Made by a program: the position numbers and the translations under genes. A DNA stretch of 64,000 nucleotides from Paracoccus sp041927875 (lineage in GTDB: Bacteria > Pseudomonadota > Alphaproteobacteria > Rhodobacterales > Rhodobacteraceae). Location: the NCBI RefSeq assembly GCF_041927875.1, contig NZ_JBHFHN010000009.1; one strand, given 5' to 3'. Of the stretch, positions 7,554 through 16,887 are shown one piece after another. Position 1 is the stretch's first letter; each line of letters begins with the position of its first letter. The notes under the pieces are model-generated. The model saw only the letters and a list, made by a program, of their open reading frames with translations. It searched no databases and was not told where the DNA came from.

Positions 7554-9937
7554 GTCGCATCCGTTTCCAATCCGGCATCGGCCATCAGTCGCGCCGCCTC
7601 GGCCTCGATCAGGCGCTCCTCGCCCAAGCCCCGGATCGTCACCTTGCCCATTTCCAGCAGCAAGGGCGCGGCCAGCGGCGTGACATGCGGCGGGCGGGCG
7701 TGGACGATGCGCGGGCGCGCGGCCAGCATCTGCTCGATCCGGCCGAAATCCACAAGCCCGCGCATCGCCTGATCGGCGGTGATCCGCAGCAGCAGATGGT
7801 CGGGGTCATGGCGGCGCAGCGTGTCGTGGATGATGTCGCTGGAGAAAGTCGCCTGCTTGCCGGTCTTGCGCTGACCGGGAATGTTGCGCTGGATCAGCCC
7901 GGCGATGGTGGCGACCGACCGGAAGGTGCGCTTCATCACCGCGTTGTCGGCCAGCCAGTCCGCCAGCCCGTCGCGCAGCCCCTGCGCGGCCAGAAGCGCG
8001 GCGGGGTCATCCACGGCATCCAGCGACCAGATCAGCAGCGCGTAATCAGTGGCGACAAAGCCCAGCGGGCCAAGGCCCAGCACCTCCATCCTTCGGGTCA
8101 GCAACAGGCCCAGCGTCTGATGCGCATTGCGCCCGGCGAAACCGTACAAGCACAGATACTGCCGCCCACCGCGCGCAAAGGTTTCCACCGTCATCGTGCC
8201 GGGCGCGGGCAGCACCGACAGCCGCGCCTGAAGGGCCAACCAGTCGCGGGTATGGGCGGGCAGCGCGCCCCAGGCGTCGGGATTGCCGATCAGCGCCAGC
8301 ACCCGTTCCGAAAGCTGGGTCGAGGTCGCCATCTTCACCCCGTTGAACACCGCGATCTTGGGGGTTTTCGCGGGCTGGGGCGTCACCTCAACCACCATGT
8401 CGCGCAGCCGGTCATAGCGCACCGTCTGGCCGCCGATCAGAAAGGTGTCGCCGGGGGTCAGGCTGGCGGCGAAACTTTCCTCGATCTCGCCCAAGGGCGC
8501 ACCGCCGCGCGCGCCGCGCCGGACCTTCAGCACCTCGGGGTCGAAGATCGTGCCGATGTTCATGCGGATGGCGCGGGCGGCGCGGGGGTCGCGCAACTGC
8601 CACAGCCCGTCGCGCAGCAGCAGCCGCTGCCAGCGATCATAGGCACGCAGGGCATAGCCGCCGGTCGCGCAGAAATCGAGGCAAGCGTCGAAATCGGCGC
8701 GGGTCAGGCCGGCATAGGGGCCGACCCCGCGCACCTCATCGTAAAGCGCATCGGCATCGAACGGCCCGGCGCAGGCGGTCAGAAGGATCTGCTGGCACAG
8801 CACATCAAGGCCGCCCGGCGCGGGGCCTTCACCATCCAGATCGCCCGCCGCCACGGCCTGAAGGGCGGCAACGCACTCGATCACCTCGAACCGGTTGGCG
8901 GGCAGGATCCGCGCCACCGAGGGCGCGTGATAGCGGTGATTGGCCCGGCCGATACGCTGCACCAGCCGCTTGACGTTCTTCGGCGCGCCGACCTGAATGA
9001 CCAGATCGACATCGCCCCAATCAAGGCCAAGGTCCAGACTGCCGGTCGCCACCACGGCGCGCAGCCGCCCCTCGGCCATGGCAGCTTCGGTGCGGGCGCG
9101 GACGTCGCGCGCCAGGCTGCCGTGATGCAGCCCGATCGGCAGGTTCTGATCGTTCACCGCCCACAGCGCCTGAAAGAACAGTTCCGCCTGGGCGCGGGTG
9201 TTGATGAAGACCAGCGTCAGCCGCGCGGCCTCGATCGCGGCCATCACGTCGCGGGCCGCGTAATGGCCGCCCGACCCGGCCCAGGGTGGAGCCTGACGGG
9301 TGGGCAGCATGGCAATGTCGGGCGCGGGGCCGGGGTCGGCATGGACCAGCCGCGCCGCACCGACCCAGGCCGCCAGTGCCGCCGGATCATCGACCGTAGC
9401 CGACAGCGCGGTCACCGTGATCCCCGGCGCCAGCCGCTTCAGCCGCGCCACGCCCAGCATCAACTGATCGCCGCGCTTGGATTCGGCCAGGGCGTGAACC
9501 TCGTCCACGATGATGCGGCGGGTGCTGGCGAAGATGCGCGGCGCCTCGGGGTAGGACAGCATCAGCGCCAGGCTTTCGGGCGTCGTCAGCAGGATCTGCG
9601 GCGGATCGACCCGCTGGCGGGCGCGGCGGGCGGGGCTGGTGTCGCCCGTGCGATCCTCGATGCGAATGGCCAGGCCCAGATCGGCCACCGGGCGGGCGAG
9701 GTTGCGGGCGATGTCATGGGTCAGCGCCTTCAACGGGCTGACATAGATCGTGTGCAGGCCGTCGCGCGGATCGGCCAGCAGGTCGGCCAGCGTCGGAAGG
9801 AAACCGGCCAGCGTCTTGCCGCCGCCGGTCGGCGCGATCAGCAGCGCATCGCCGGGCGCGAGCAGGTCAAGCTGATGGGCATGGGGCACCCAGCCCTGGG
9901 CGGCGAACCAGTCGCCAAGAGGTGCGGGCAGGCTCAT
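7550..9937 (-). CDS. Ligase-associated DEXH-box helicase (LHR-core type)
   Basis: Superfamily 2 helicase of 795 residues. Visible motifs are Walker A APTGGGKT (about 35-42), the DEVH box (IIVDEVHAL, about 143-151) and SATVDD (motif III). Motif VI lies in QRIGRANHR, about 310-318. A long C-terminal winged-helix and Lhr-core region follows. It belongs to the subfamily that travels with an ATP-dependent DNA ligase, and the ligase gene is directly upstream with a 4-base ATGA overlap. The enzyme probably translocates 3'-5' on DNA during strand-break repair. It is shorter than full-length Lhr (~1500 residues), as expected for the core form. Confidence 0.95.
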   Translation of the reverse strand: MSLPAPLGDWFAAQGWVPHAHQLDLLAPGDALLIAPTGGGKTLAGFLPTLADLLADPRDGLHTIYVSPLKALTHDIARNLARPVADLGLAIRIEDRTGDTSPARRARQRVDPPQILLTTPESLALMLSYPEAPRIFASTRRIIVDEVHALAESKRGDQLMLGVARLKRLAPGITVTALSATVDDPAALAAWVGAARLVHADPGPAPDIAMLPTRQAPPWAGSGGHYAARDVMAAIEAARLTLVFINTRAQAELFFQALWAVNDQNLPIGLHHGSLARDVRARTEAAMAEGRLRAVVATGSLDLGLDWGDVDLVIQVGAPKNVKRLVQRIGRANHRYHAPSVARILPANRFEVIECVAALQAVAAGDLDGEGPAPGGLDVLCQQILLTACAGPFDADALYDEVRGVGPYAGLTRADFDACLDFCATGGYALRAYDRWQRLLLRDGLWQLRDPRAARAIRMNIGTIFDPEVLKVRRGARGGAPLGEIEESFAASLTPGDTFLIGGQTVRYDRLRDMVVEVTPQPAKTPKIAVFNGVKMATSTQLSERVLALIGNPDAWGALPAHTRDWLALQARLSVLPAPGTMTVETFARGGRQYLCLYGFAGRNAHQTLGLLLTRRMEVLGLGPLGFVATDYALLIWSLDAVDDPAALLAAQGLRDGLADWLADNAVMKRTFRSVATIAGLIQRNIPGQRKTGKQATFSSDIIHDTLRRHDPDHLLLRITADQAMRGLVDFGRIEQMLAARPRIVHARPPHVTPLAAPLLLEMGKVTIRGLGEERLIEAEAARLMADAGLETDAT

Positions 9938-11496
9938 GCGTCCAGCATCGCGATCAGGGTGGAAAGCTGGTCGGCCTCGGCCGCGGGCTTGTCGTCGCGG
10001 ATGCGATTGATGCGGGGAAAGCGCATGGCGATGCCGGATTTGTGCCGGGTCGAGCGGTTCAGCCCCTCGAAGGCGACCTCGACCACCTTCAGCGGCGCCA
10101 GGGCGCGCACCGGGCCGAAACGGTCGGTGGTATGGGCGCGCACAAAGCGGTCCAGCGCCTTCAACTCGTCATCGGTGAAGCCGAAATAGGCCTTGCCCAC
10201 CGGCACCAGCGTGTCGCCATCCCAGACGCCAAAGGTAAAGTCACTGTAAAAGCCCGAGCGTTTGCCATGGCCGCGCTGCGCATACATCAGCACCGCATCG
10301 ACCAGCCGGGGATCGCGCTTCCATTTGAACCACGGCCCCTTGATGCGGCCCGCCAGATAGGCGCTGTCGCGGCGCTTGATCATCACGCCCTCGATCACCG
10401 GATCGGGCGGATCGGCGCGCAGGGCGGCAAGATCGTCCCAACTGGAAAAGCTCAGCTCGGGCGAGATGTCGATCATCGGCCCCAGGGGCGCGATCGCCGC
10501 CGCCAGAGCGGCCCGGCGCGCGTCATAGGGGCGGTCGCGCAGATCGGTGTCGTTCAGGATCAGCGCATCGTAAAGCCGCAGCCCGGCAGGGTGTGAGGTC
10601 AGCATCCCCGCCCCCACCGTCTTGCGGTTCAGCCGCTGTTGCAGATCACCGAAGCTGGCGATCTGGCCGTCACGCCGCACCAGCAATTCGCCGTCCAGCG
10701 CGCCGTCGAAATCCATCTGCGCGATGACATCGGGGAAGGCCGCGCTGATATCCTCGCCGGTGCGGGAGTAGAGGCGCCGGGTGCCCTGATCGCTGACCGC
10801 CTGCACGCGGATGCCATCCCATTTCCATTCGGCGGCGTATTCGGCGGGGTTCAGATCGGCCAGGGCGGTCAGGTCGGTGGCGGTGGACAGCATCACCGGG
10901 CGAAAGGGCGCCAGCGCCGCCGATTGCGGGCGCGGCCCGCCCGCGGCCCAGTGAAACAGCGCCAGATAGGGGGGCGTCAGGCCGTGCCAGATTTCCTCGA
11001 CCTCGGGCAGGGGCAGGCCGGACCAGGCGGCAAACCCCGCCCGCGCCAGCCGCGCCGAGACCCCGACGCGCAAGGCCCCGGTCGCCAGTTTCAGATAGGC
11101 ATAGCGTTCCGAACCACCCAGGGCATCCAGCCGGGCGGCGATCAGCGCGGGCAGCGCGGATTTGGGCGTGGTCGCCAATTCGTCGATCACCTGCGGCAGA
11201 GGCGGGTCGTCGCTGCCGCCCTCGGGCCAGATCAGGGCGATGGTTTCGGCCAGATCGCCCACGAAATCATAGCTGTGGGCGAACAGTTCGGCATCGACCC
11301 GCGTGGTGACCAGACCCCGCAGCAGGCTGGGCGTGACCTGCCGCAGCCGCAGCTCGCCGGTCAGCGCGGCCAAAGCCAAGCCGCGCACCGGATCGGGCTG
11401 ATGGGCGAAGAACTGCGCCAGAAGCCGTTCCTTGCCCAGCCGCTGTGGGGTAAAGGCCAAGCGTTCCAGCAGGTCGGCAAAGGCGCGCAGGCTCAT
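9934..11496 (-). CDS. Ligase-associated ATP-dependent DNA ligase
   Basis: ATP-dependent DNA ligase of 520 residues. An N-terminal alpha-helical DNA-binding domain (about 1-190) precedes the adenylation domain. The nucleophile motif KWDGIR (motif I, near residue 227) and LDGELLV (motif III, near 280) are clear, and the oligonucleotide-binding domain follows (VEVAFEGLNRSTRHKSG near 480). It supplements the NAD-dependent replicative ligase. The start overlaps the exonuclease stop by 4 bases and the stop overlaps the helicase start by 4, giving strict coupling in the EXO-LIG-HEL-MPE operon. The architecture is standard, with no missing catalytic residue noted. Confidence 0.95.
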   Translation of the reverse strand: MSLRAFADLLERLAFTPQRLGKERLLAQFFAHQPDPVRGLALAALTGELRLRQVTPSLLRGLVTTRVDAELFAHSYDFVGDLAETIALIWPEGGSDDPPLPQVIDELATTPKSALPALIAARLDALGGSERYAYLKLATGALRVGVSARLARAGFAAWSGLPLPEVEEIWHGLTPPYLALFHWAAGGPRPQSAALAPFRPVMLSTATDLTALADLNPAEYAAEWKWDGIRVQAVSDQGTRRLYSRTGEDISAAFPDVIAQMDFDGALDGELLVRRDGQIASFGDLQQRLNRKTVGAGMLTSHPAGLRLYDALILNDTDLRDRPYDARRAALAAAIAPLGPMIDISPELSFSSWDDLAALRADPPDPVIEGVMIKRRDSAYLAGRIKGPWFKWKRDPRLVDAVLMYAQRGHGKRSGFYSDFTFGVWDGDTLVPVGKAYFGFTDDELKALDRFVRAHTTDRFGPVRALAPLKVVEVAFEGLNRSTRHKSGIAMRFPRINRIRDDKPAAEADQLSTLIAMLDA

Positions 11497-12491
11497 TCGC
11501 TGTCGTCCTCATATCCGATCAGGTGCAGCGGGCGGGCGCGGCGTTGGTTCAGCGCGCACCAGCGGATCACGGCGTCCTCGCGGCCATGGGTGACCCAGAC
11601 CTCGGCGGGGTTCAGTTCGGTGATGGTGCGGGTCAGGTCGGGCCAGTCGACGTGATCCGAGATGACCAGCGGCAGTTCCACCCCACGTTGGCGGGCGCGG
11701 GCGCGCACCTGCATCCAGCCCGAGGCAAAGGCGATCACCGGGTCGGGGAACCTTTGCGCCCAGGTCGCCGCAAAGGCCGAGGGCGGGGCGATGACGATGG
11801 CGCCGGCGAAATCGCCCTTGCGGCCACGCTCGGCGGTGGCGGGGCGCAGGTCGCCAAGCGGCACGCCCTGGCTGATGTGGTAATCGCACAGCCGTTGCAG
11901 CGCGCCATGGATGTGGATCGGCGCGTCCCAGCCCGCCTGCCGCAGCGCCATGATAACCCGCTGCGCCTTGCCCAAAGCATAAGCGCCGATCAGATGCGAC
12001 CGTTCGGGAAAGGCCGCGACACTGGCCAGCAGGCGGGCGATTTCATCGCGCGGGTCGGGGTGGCGAAAGACGGGCAGGCCAAAGGTCGCCTCGGTCACGA
12101 AGATGTCGCAGGGCACCGGCTCAAAGGACGCGCAGGTGGGGTTCGGAGCGCGCGCGTAATCGCCCGACACCACGATGCGCTGCGCACCCTGGGTCACGGC
12201 GATCTGCGCCGATCCAAGCACATGCCCCGCCGGGTGAAAGCTGACCGTGACACCGCCGATGCGCACAGGACCATCGGCCACCTGCCGCTGACCGGTGAAA
12301 TCCGCGCCATAGCGGATCGCCATGATGTCCAGCGTCTGCGCCGTGGCCAGAACCGCGCCATGGCCCGCGCGGGCGTGATCGGCATGGCCATGGGTGATCA
12401 GCGCCCGCGCGACGGGCCGCACCGGGTCAATGAAGAAATCGCCGGTCGGGCAATAAAGGCCTTCGGGGCGGGGGGTCAGCAGCGGGGTCAT
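11493..12491 (-). CDS. Ligase-associated metallo-beta-lactamase-fold exonuclease
   Basis: Exonuclease of 332 residues in the metallo-beta-lactamase/beta-CASP group. The zinc motif HGHADHAR lies near residue 36, and later histidines (SDHVDWPDL; VTHGRED) match the other metal-binding motifs. The start at 12491 (MTPLLTPRPEG) is chosen because the upstream in-frame extension is Arg/Pro-rich and unlike the family. It is the first gene of the four-gene repair operon and overlaps the ligase by 4 bases. The P. putida counterpart is a 5'-directed DNA exonuclease. The operon is separated from napF by about 174 bp of divergent spacer. Confidence 0.92.
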   Translation of the reverse strand: MTPLLTPRPEGLYCPTGDFFIDPVRPVARALITHGHADHARAGHGAVLATAQTLDIMAIRYGADFTGQRQVADGPVRIGGVTVSFHPAGHVLGSAQIAVTQGAQRIVVSGDYARAPNPTCASFEPVPCDIFVTEATFGLPVFRHPDPRDEIARLLASVAAFPERSHLIGAYALGKAQRVIMALRQAGWDAPIHIHGALQRLCDYHISQGVPLGDLRPATAERGRKGDFAGAIVIAPPSAFAATWAQRFPDPVIAFASGWMQVRARARQRGVELPLVISDHVDWPDLTRTITELNPAEVWVTHGREDAVIRWCALNQRRARPLHLIGYEDDSE

Positions 12492-12665
12492 GGCGGCGCT
12501 TTGCACGAGAACAGGCAGGAAACGCAGGGCGCGCGGAAATGGTTGCAGCGCCCGCGCCGTGGCGCAAGCGTCACGCCGTCGACACGGCGGCCACGCGACG
12601 GTCGTCATTCTGGCCCAGTGATGCTAAGATCGCTGCAATGTAGCCAGTCCTTCAGCCACAGCGCC
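12492..12665. promoter_or_regulatory. Divergent spacer between the repair operon and the nap operon
   Basis: This 174-bp gap must hold the promoters for the exonuclease gene (leftward) and napF (rightward). I found no clean FNR (TTGAT-N4-ATCAA) site. The closest is a poor half-match around 12616-12630 (GTGATGCTAAGATC). Regulation of nap by redox state or nitrate therefore cannot be claimed from this stretch. Confidence 0.4.
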
Positions 12666-13208
12666 ATGACCAGCACCGCCGCCCGCCCAGACGACGCCCG
12701 CAGCCGCCGCAACTTTCTGCGCGGACGCTTTCGGCGTCTGGACAGCGACGCGATGCGCCCGCCGCAGGCCGTGCCGGGGATGGAGGACATCTGCACCGGC
12801 TGCGCCGATTGCGCCCGCGCCTGCCCGCAGGGGATCATCGTCATCGGCACCGACCGCCGCCCGCTGGTCGACCTGCGGCGCGGCGAATGCACCTTTTGCG
12901 GCGATTGCGCGCGGGCCTGCCGGTCAGGCGCGCTGGATCCCGAGGGGCCATTGAACTGGCCATGGCGGGCGCAGATCTCGGACCGGTGCATCTCGGTGCA
13001 GGGGACGACCTGCCGGGCCTGCGACGACAGTTGCGATGCCCGCGCGATCCGGTTTCGACTGATGACCGGCGGGCGGTCGATCCCGATCGTTGACTTTTGT
13101 CAATGCACCGGCTGCGGCGCCTGTGCGACGGTTTGTCCCACAGCGGCGATCGGTTTTGGTCGCCCGGCCCAGCAAGACGGCATCAAAGACAGCAAGGCGA
13201 AGGCATGA
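12666..13208 (+). CDS. napF: Periplasmic nitrate reductase accessory ferredoxin NapF
   Basis: Cytoplasmic iron-sulfur protein of 180 residues with four cysteine clusters: CTGCADCARAC (about 43-53), CTFCGDCARAC (about 76-86), CRACDDSCD (about 117-125) and CTGCGACATVC (about 150-160). Known NapF interacts with the NapA precursor and assists its iron-sulfur maturation. A basic RRNFLRGRF segment sits at about 14-22. It is the first gene of the nap operon; its TGA overlaps the napD ATG by 4 bases. The ATG at 12666 gives the family's usual length. A NapF-led operon without napE or napK is uncommon in this bacterial family. Confidence 0.93.
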   Translation: MTSTAARPDDARSRRNFLRGRFRRLDSDAMRPPQAVPGMEDICTGCADCARACPQGIIVIGTDRRPLVDLRRGECTFCGDCARACRSGALDPEGPLNWPWRAQISDRCISVQGTTCRACDDSCDARAIRFRLMTGGRSIPIVDFCQCTGCGACATVCPTAAIGFGRPAQQDGIKDSKAKA

Positions 13209-13486
13209 ATATCTGCGGCTGCGTGATTCACCTGGCCCCGGCGCACCGGGAGGCCGGCATGGCGGCATTGGCGGCCATGGACGGCGTTGAAATCCACGGC
13301 GCGGGCGACGATGGCCGGCTGGTCGTGGTGGTCGAGGATACCGCCACCGACACCGCATCCGCCATCATCATGGCCATGCACCAGATCCCCGGCGTGCTGT
13401 CGGTCACGCTGAATTACCATCACTTTGAAGACCTGTCGCCGCCGCGCGGCCCTGCCAACCATCAAAGCCCGAGGACAGACGCATGA
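13205..13486 (+). CDS. napD: NapA signal-peptide-binding chaperone NapD
   Basis: Small cytoplasmic protein of 93 residues of the NapD family. The N-terminal MNICGCVIHLAP strand and the central PGVLSVTLNYHHFED segment are typical of its ferredoxin-like fold. NapD binds the twin-arginine leader of NapA and holds back export until the molybdenum cofactor is inserted. It overlaps napF upstream by 4 bases and napA downstream by 4 bases, so the three are likely translationally coupled. The C-terminal tail (after about 78) is Pro-rich and looks disordered. Confidence 0.93.
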   Translation: MNICGCVIHLAPAHREAGMAALAAMDGVEIHGAGDDGRLVVVVEDTATDTASAIIMAMHQIPGVLSVTLNYHHFEDLSPPRGPANHQSPRTDA

Positions 13487-15975
13487 GCATGTCAGAATCC
13501 CGCCGCACCTTCCTGAAGGCCACCGCCGCCGCCAGTGCCGCCGCCGCCGCCGGTGTGCCGCTGATCGCAGGCCAGGCCGCCGCCCAGGTCGCCGCCCCCG
13601 ATATCCGCTGGGACAAGGCCCCCTGCCGGTTCTGTGGCACCGGCTGTTCGGTGCTGGTCGGCACCAAGGATGGCCGCGTCGTCGCGACCCAGGGCGACCC
13701 CGATGCCCCGGTGAACCGTGGCCTGAACTGCATCAAGGGCTATTTCCTGTCGAAGATCATGTATGGCAAGGACCGCCTGACCACGCCGCTGCTGCGCAAG
13801 CGCGGCGGCGTCTATGACAAGAACGGCGATTTCGAGCCGGTGTCCTGGGACGAGGCCTTCGACGTCATGGCCCAGAAATGGAAAGAGGCTTTGGCCAAGA
13901 AAGGCCCCACCTCGGTCGGGATGTTCGGTTCGGGCCAGTGGACGGTGTGGGAGGGCTATGCCGCCTCGAAGCTGATGAAGGCTGGGTTCCGGTCGAACAA
14001 CCTTGACCCGAATGCCCGGCACTGCATGGCCTCGGCCGTGGTCGGCTTCATGCGCACCTTCGGCATCGACGAGCCGATGGGCTGCTATGACGATCTGGAG
14101 GAAGCCGACACCTTCGTGCTGTGGGGCAGCAACATGGCCGAGATGCACCCGATCCTGTGGTCGCGTCTGACCGACACCCGCCTGACCAAGCCGGGCTGCG
14201 AGGTGCATGTGCTGTCGACCTATGAACACCGCAGCTTCGAGCTGGCCGACAATGGCATGGTGTTCACGCCGCAGACCGACCTGGCGATCCTGAACTACAT
14301 CGCCAATTACATCATCCAGAACGATGCGGTGAACTGGGATTTCGTCAACAAACACGTCAACATCACCCGCACCGAAACCGACATCGGCTATGGCCTGCGC
14401 CCCGAACATGCGCTGCAACAGGCCGCCGCGAACCCCGACAAGGGCGACCTGACCCCGATCAGCTTCGAGGACTATGCGGCATCCGTCGCGGAATACACGC
14501 TGGAAAAGACCGCCGAACTGTCCGGCGTGCCCGCCCATCAGCTTGAGCGGCTGGCCCAGCAATATGCCGATCCGAACCGCAAGGTGATGTCGCTGTGGAC
14601 CATGGGCTTCAACCAGCACACCCGCGGGTCGTGGGTGAACAGCCTGTGCTATAACGTGCATCTGCTGACCGGCAAGATCTCGCAGCCGGGTAACAGCCCG
14701 TTCTCGCTGACCGGGCAGCCCAGTGCCTGCGGCACCGCGCGCGAGGTTGGCACCTTCTCACACCGCCTGCCCGCCGACATGGTGGTGACGAACGAGGATC
14801 ACCGCAAGCATACCGAGGAAATCTGGCAGGTGCCCTATGGCACGATCCCGGAAAAGCCCGGCTTCCACGCCGTGTTGCAGCACCGGATGCTGAAGGATGG
14901 GGTGCTGAACGCCTATTGGGTGCAGTGCAACAACAACATGCAGGCCGCCCCCAACATGAACGAGGAAGGCCTGCCCGGTTATCGCAACCCGGAAAACTTC
15001 ATCACCGTGTCCGACCCCTATCCGACCGTCACCGCGATGGCCGCCGACCTGATCCTGCCCACCGCGATGTGGGTGGAAAAGGAAGGCGCCTATGGCAATG
15101 CCGAACGCCGCACGCAGTTCTGGCGCCAGCAGGTTGCCGCCCCCGGCGAGGCCCGGTCGGACCTGTGGCAGTTGATGGAGTTCGCCAAGCGCTTCACCGT
15201 GGATGAGGTCTGGGGCGCCGAGCTGGTGGCGAAAAAGCCCGAACTGGCTGGCAAGACGCTGTATCAGGTGCTGTTTGAAAACGGCGTGGTCAACAAGTTC
15301 CCGGCGACCGAAGAGGCCGAGGGCTTCCACAACACCGAAAGCGAACATTTCGGCTTTTATGTGCAAAAGGGCCTGTTCGAGGAATACGCGACCTTCGGGC
15401 GCGGCCACGGGCATGACCTGGCCGATTTCGACACCTATCATCAGGTGCGCGGCATGCGGTGGCCGGTCGTCGATGGCAAGGAAACGCTGTATCGGTTCCG
15501 CGAAGGCTATGACCCCTATGTCAAGCCGGGCGAGGATGTCAGCTTCTATGGCCACAAGGACAACAAGGCCAAGATCATCGCCGCCCCCTATGAGCCGCCG
15601 GCCGAAAGCCCGGATGCCGAGTTCGACCTTTGGCTGTCGACCGGCCGGGTGCTGGAGCACTGGCATTCGGGGTCGATGACGCGGCGGGTGCCGGAACTGC
15701 ACCGGGCCTTCCCCTCGGCCGTGGTGTTCATGCATCCCGACGATGCCGCCGAACGCGGTCTGCGGCGCGGGCAAGAGATCAAGATTTCCAGCCGTCGCGG
15801 CGAAATGCTGTCGCGTCTGGAAACGCGCGGCCGCAACAAGCCGCCGCGCGGGCTGGTGTTCGTGCCGTGGTTCGACGAGGCACAGCTGATCAACATGCTG
15901 ACGCTGGATGCGACCTGCCCGCTGTCGAAGGAAACCGACTACAAGAAATGCGCCTGCAAGGTCGAGCGCGCGTAA
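13483..15975 (+). CDS. napA: Periplasmic nitrate reductase catalytic subunit NapA
   Basis: Molybdenum enzyme of 830 residues that reduces nitrate to nitrite in the periplasm. A twin-arginine leader (SRRTFLK, residues 6-12) is followed by an Ala-rich core. The [4Fe-4S] cluster is bound by Cys48, Cys51, Cys55 and Cys83. Cys181 in ARHCMAS is at the position of the known molybdenum ligand, and the bis-MGD-binding domains continue to the C-terminus (CPLSKETDYKKCACKVE). Length matches the family (about 830). Electrons should come from quinol through NapC and/or NapGH and then NapB, all encoded downstream. The gene looks intact. Confidence 0.98.
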   Translation: MSMSESRRTFLKATAAASAAAAAGVPLIAGQAAAQVAAPDIRWDKAPCRFCGTGCSVLVGTKDGRVVATQGDPDAPVNRGLNCIKGYFLSKIMYGKDRLTTPLLRKRGGVYDKNGDFEPVSWDEAFDVMAQKWKEALAKKGPTSVGMFGSGQWTVWEGYAASKLMKAGFRSNNLDPNARHCMASAVVGFMRTFGIDEPMGCYDDLEEADTFVLWGSNMAEMHPILWSRLTDTRLTKPGCEVHVLSTYEHRSFELADNGMVFTPQTDLAILNYIANYIIQNDAVNWDFVNKHVNITRTETDIGYGLRPEHALQQAAANPDKGDLTPISFEDYAASVAEYTLEKTAELSGVPAHQLERLAQQYADPNRKVMSLWTMGFNQHTRGSWVNSLCYNVHLLTGKISQPGNSPFSLTGQPSACGTAREVGTFSHRLPADMVVTNEDHRKHTEEIWQVPYGTIPEKPGFHAVLQHRMLKDGVLNAYWVQCNNNMQAAPNMNEEGLPGYRNPENFITVSDPYPTVTAMAADLILPTAMWVEKEGAYGNAERRTQFWRQQVAAPGEARSDLWQLMEFAKRFTVDEVWGAELVAKKPELAGKTLYQVLFENGVVNKFPATEEAEGFHNTESEHFGFYVQKGLFEEYATFGRGHGHDLADFDTYHQVRGMRWPVVDGKETLYRFREGYDPYVKPGEDVSFYGHKDNKAKIIAAPYEPPAESPDAEFDLWLSTGRVLEHWHSGSMTRRVPELHRAFPSAVVFMHPDDAAERGLRRGQEIKISSRRGEMLSRLETRGRNKPPRGLVFVPWFDEAQLINMLTLDATCPLSKETDYKKCACKVERA

Positions 15976-16011
15976 CGCGCGCCCGATCCGGCGCTTGATC
16001 ATCGGCCAGCC

Positions 16012-16887
16012 ATGCCCAAAGCCACGCCCACCGCCGCGCTGCCAGCCAAGCCTGTGCGCCAACCCGACCGCCGCCGGTTCCTGACGGATACCGCGCGGCT
16101 GGCCGGGGGCTGTCTGCTGGCCGGGGCCGGGCTGGCCTTTCTGGCGCGCGACGCGCGGGCATTGCCCGCCGATGCGCTGCGACCGCCGGGCGCACTGCCC
16201 GAGGATGCGTTTCTGGCCGCCTGCATCCGCTGCGGCCTGTGCGTGCGCGACTGCCCCTATGACACGCTGTCGCTGGCCGAACTGGGCGCGGATGGCCCGG
16301 CCACCGGCACGCCGTTCTTCACCGCCCGCGCCATCCCGTGCGAAATGTGCGACGACATCCCCTGTGTCGCCGCCTGCCCCACCGGCGCGCTGGACCCCGC
16401 CCTGACCAATATCGACGACGCCCGCATGGGCACGGCGGTTCTGGTCGATCAGGAAAACTGCCTGAACTTTCTGGGGCTGCGGTGCGACGTCTGCTATCGC
16501 GTCTGCCCGGTGATCGACCAGGCGATCACGCTGGACATGTCGCATAACCCGCGATCGGGTCATCACGCGATCTTCGCGCCCACCGTCCATGCCGACCACT
16601 GCACCGGCTGCGGACTGTGCGAGAAAAGCTGTGTCCTGCCCGAGGCCGCGATCAAGGTGCTGCCGGTGCGGCTGGCGCGTGGCGCGCCGGGCGAACATTA
16701 CCTGAAGGGCTGGGAGGAAAAGGATCGCAAGGGCGGGCCGGTCGTCGACGGTCTGATCGACCGCCCGGACGCGCGTCTGCCCGACGGCGCGCCGATGCCG
16801 CCCTCGCTGGTGCCCTCACCGCAGGATCTGCCGGCGGATGTGCCGGACTTTGCCCCGACCTTCCAACTGCCGGGGGGGCGTCCATGA
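16012..16887 (+). CDS. napG: Quinol-dehydrogenase ferredoxin subunit NapG
   Basis: Predicted periplasmic iron-sulfur protein of 291 residues with a Tat leader (DRRRFLTDTARLAGG, about 16-30). Four [4Fe-4S] clusters are indicated by CIRCGLCVRDCP (about 72-83), CEMCDDIPCVAACP (about 111-124), CDVCYRVCP (about 157-165) and CTGCGLCEKSCVLP (about 197-210). With membrane protein NapH it forms a quinol dehydrogenase that passes electrons to NapA/NapB, as in E. coli and Wolinella. It starts 36 bases after napA and overlaps napH by 4 bases. The ~50 C-terminal residues are Pro/Asp-rich. Confidence 0.95.
   Translation: MPKATPTAALPAKPVRQPDRRRFLTDTARLAGGCLLAGAGLAFLARDARALPADALRPPGALPEDAFLAACIRCGLCVRDCPYDTLSLAELGADGPATGTPFFTARAIPCEMCDDIPCVAACPTGALDPALTNIDDARMGTAVLVDQENCLNFLGLRCDVCYRVCPVIDQAITLDMSHNPRSGHHAIFAPTVHADHCTGCGLCEKSCVLPEAAIKVLPVRLARGAPGEHYLKGWEEKDRKGGPVVDGLIDRPDARLPDGAPMPPSLVPSPQDLPADVPDFAPTFQLPGGRP

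Noticed and set aside
7685..10189. An 834-codon + strand frame opposite the helicase
   Set aside because: Antisense shadow; the helicase on the minus strand has every expected motif.
12616..12630. FNR-type site upstream of napF
   Set aside because: GTGATGCTAAGATC matches only the left half of TTGAT-N4-ATCAA, which is expected by chance.
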